NCBI GenBank assembly: GCA_029262955.1 | Contig: JAJCYL010000112.1 | Location: 1 to 5,851 of the forward strand | DNA length: 5,851 nt | Reading direction: 5' to 3' | Source: Cytophagales bacterium | GTDB taxonomy: Bacteria > Bacteroidota > Bacteroidia > Cytophagales > Cyclobacteriaceae | Shown: positions 5,191 to 5,851 of the stretch, in pieces | Numbering within the stretch: position 1 is the stretch's first letter | Layout: each line of letters starts with the position of its first letter | The notes under the pieces: model-generated | Seen by the model: the letters and a program-made list of their open reading frames with translations, nothing else | Database searches by the model: none | What the model was told of the DNA's origin: nothing | Made by a program: the position numbers and the translations under genes

Positions 5191-5851
5191 CATCGAATCC
5201 TGGCCCTCATTTTTTCTTTATCGGTTGCGACAGGAAATGTCATTGCACAGGAGAAGTATGCCTATAAGAGATCCTTGCTTTTGATGGGTACTGCTTTTGA
5301 AATTACAGCCATAAGTGACAATGAAAAGCGTGCGGTTAAAAGTATTGATGCAGCAATTGTTGAGATTCAAAGAATTGAGGGTTTGATTTCATCTTGGGAT
5401 CCCAATTCTCAGACTAGTATGATCAATCGAAATGCCGGTTTGAAGGCGGTAAAAGTTGATAAGGAACTTTTCGATTTGATTTCACGGAGTCTAAAGGTAT
5501 CTCAACTTACCAATGGTGCCTTTGACATCTCTTATGCCGCCGCCGATAGGATCTGGAAATTTGATGGATCAATGAAACAAGTTCCTTCGGTGGAACAAAT
5601 CAATGCCTCCATTTCCAAAATAGGTTTTAATAAAATCATTCTCAACAAAGAGGAAACCAGTGTTTTTTTGCAGCAGCCGGGAATGAAGATAGGGTTTGGA
5701 GGTATTGGTAAAGGATATGCGGCCAACATGGCCATGGGTGTGATGAAAAAAATGGGGGTAGAAGGGGGAGTGGTTAATGCTTCCGGTGATTTAATTAGCT
5801 GGGGCAAGCAGGAAAACGATGGCGATTGGAGAATTGGGATTTCTGATCCAA
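5188..5851 (+). CDS. apbE: ApbE-type FAD:protein FMN transferase, exported (3' truncated by window edge)
   Basis: ApbE enzymes use FAD to attach FMN covalently to a Thr or Ser of partner proteins outside the cytoplasm, with Mg2+. The first 221 codons are present. Residues 1-20 form a signal peptide (MHRI, ALIFSLSV core, VIA before Q21). The mature part shows the usual order: MGT (33-35), SSWDPNSQTSMIN (68-80), TNGAFDIS (108-115), FGGIGKGYAAN (170-180) and NASGDL (197-202). The signature deviates from the more usual D-L-GGIAKGYA and GGD by having G-F-GGIGKGYA and SGD. Full-length family members have about 300-350 residues, so roughly the last third lies outside the window, including the expected C-terminal Asp/Thr metal site. 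The ATG overlaps the thioredoxin stop codon and gives a full signal peptide. The flavin-accepting partner is not seen; Bacteroidota operons of this kind often continue with DUF4266 and DUF3570 genes (from memory, unchecked). Confidence 0.9.
   Translation, partial: MHRILALIFSLSVATGNVIAQEKYAYKRSLLLMGTAFEITAISDNEKRAVKSIDAAIVEIQRIEGLISSWDPNSQTSMINRNAGLKAVKVDKELFDLISRSLKVSQLTNGAFDISYAAADRIWKFDGSMKQVPSVEQINASISKIGFNKIILNKEETSVFLQQPGMKIGFGGIGKGYAANMAMGVMKKMGVEGGVVNASGDLISWGKQENDGDWRIGISDP

Noticed and set aside
5532..5807. 91-codon open frame on the minus strand opposite apbE
   Set aside because: The + strand frame encodes conserved ApbE motifs throughout; the reverse frame is Pro/Leu/Ile-rich noise.

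Overview
The window looks like a Bacteroidota chromosome, most plausibly a gliding or marine-type member of the Cytophagia or Flavobacteriia. The main support is a very large secreted protein ending in a type B sorting domain of the type IX secretion system (T9SS), which is restricted to this phylum. Start codons lack purine-rich Shine-Dalgarno sequences, intergenic DNA is AT-rich, and signal peptides end in Gln just after the predicted cleavage site, all common in the phylum. Genus cannot be decided from the sequence.

All four genes lie on the + strand. (1) Positions 1-837 hold the 3' part of an OxyR-type LysR regulator, with both redox cysteines in place; about 31 N-terminal residues lie outside the window. 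(2) An 86-bp gap (838-923) contains two short inverted repeats. (3) Positions 924-4505 encode a 1193-residue secreted protein: signal peptide, 14 FG-GAP-like blade repeats (readable as two seven-bladed beta-propellers), four cysteine-paired Ig/PKD-like modules in A-B-A-B order, and a T9SS type B C-terminal domain. (4) A 230-bp gap (4506-4735) carries a perfect 6-4-6 palindrome directly upstream of a Bacteroidota-like -7 element. (5) Positions 4736-5188 encode an exported thioredoxin-fold protein with a WCKPC active site. (6) Position 5188 to the window end holds the first 221 codons of an exported ApbE-type FAD:protein FMN transferase, whose ATG overlaps the preceding stop codon (TGATG).

The thioredoxin and ApbE genes almost certainly form one translationally coupled operon for extracytoplasmic redox work: the thioredoxin handles cysteine thiols and ApbE attaches FMN to a protein partner. 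That partner is not in the window and is probably encoded downstream. The OxyR-like gene upstream gives the neighbourhood an oxidative-stress flavour, but nothing here shows that it controls the other genes. The large T9SS protein looks like an independent gene whose ligand cannot be read from sequence. I see no tRNA, rRNA, CRISPR array, insertion sequence or attachment site.
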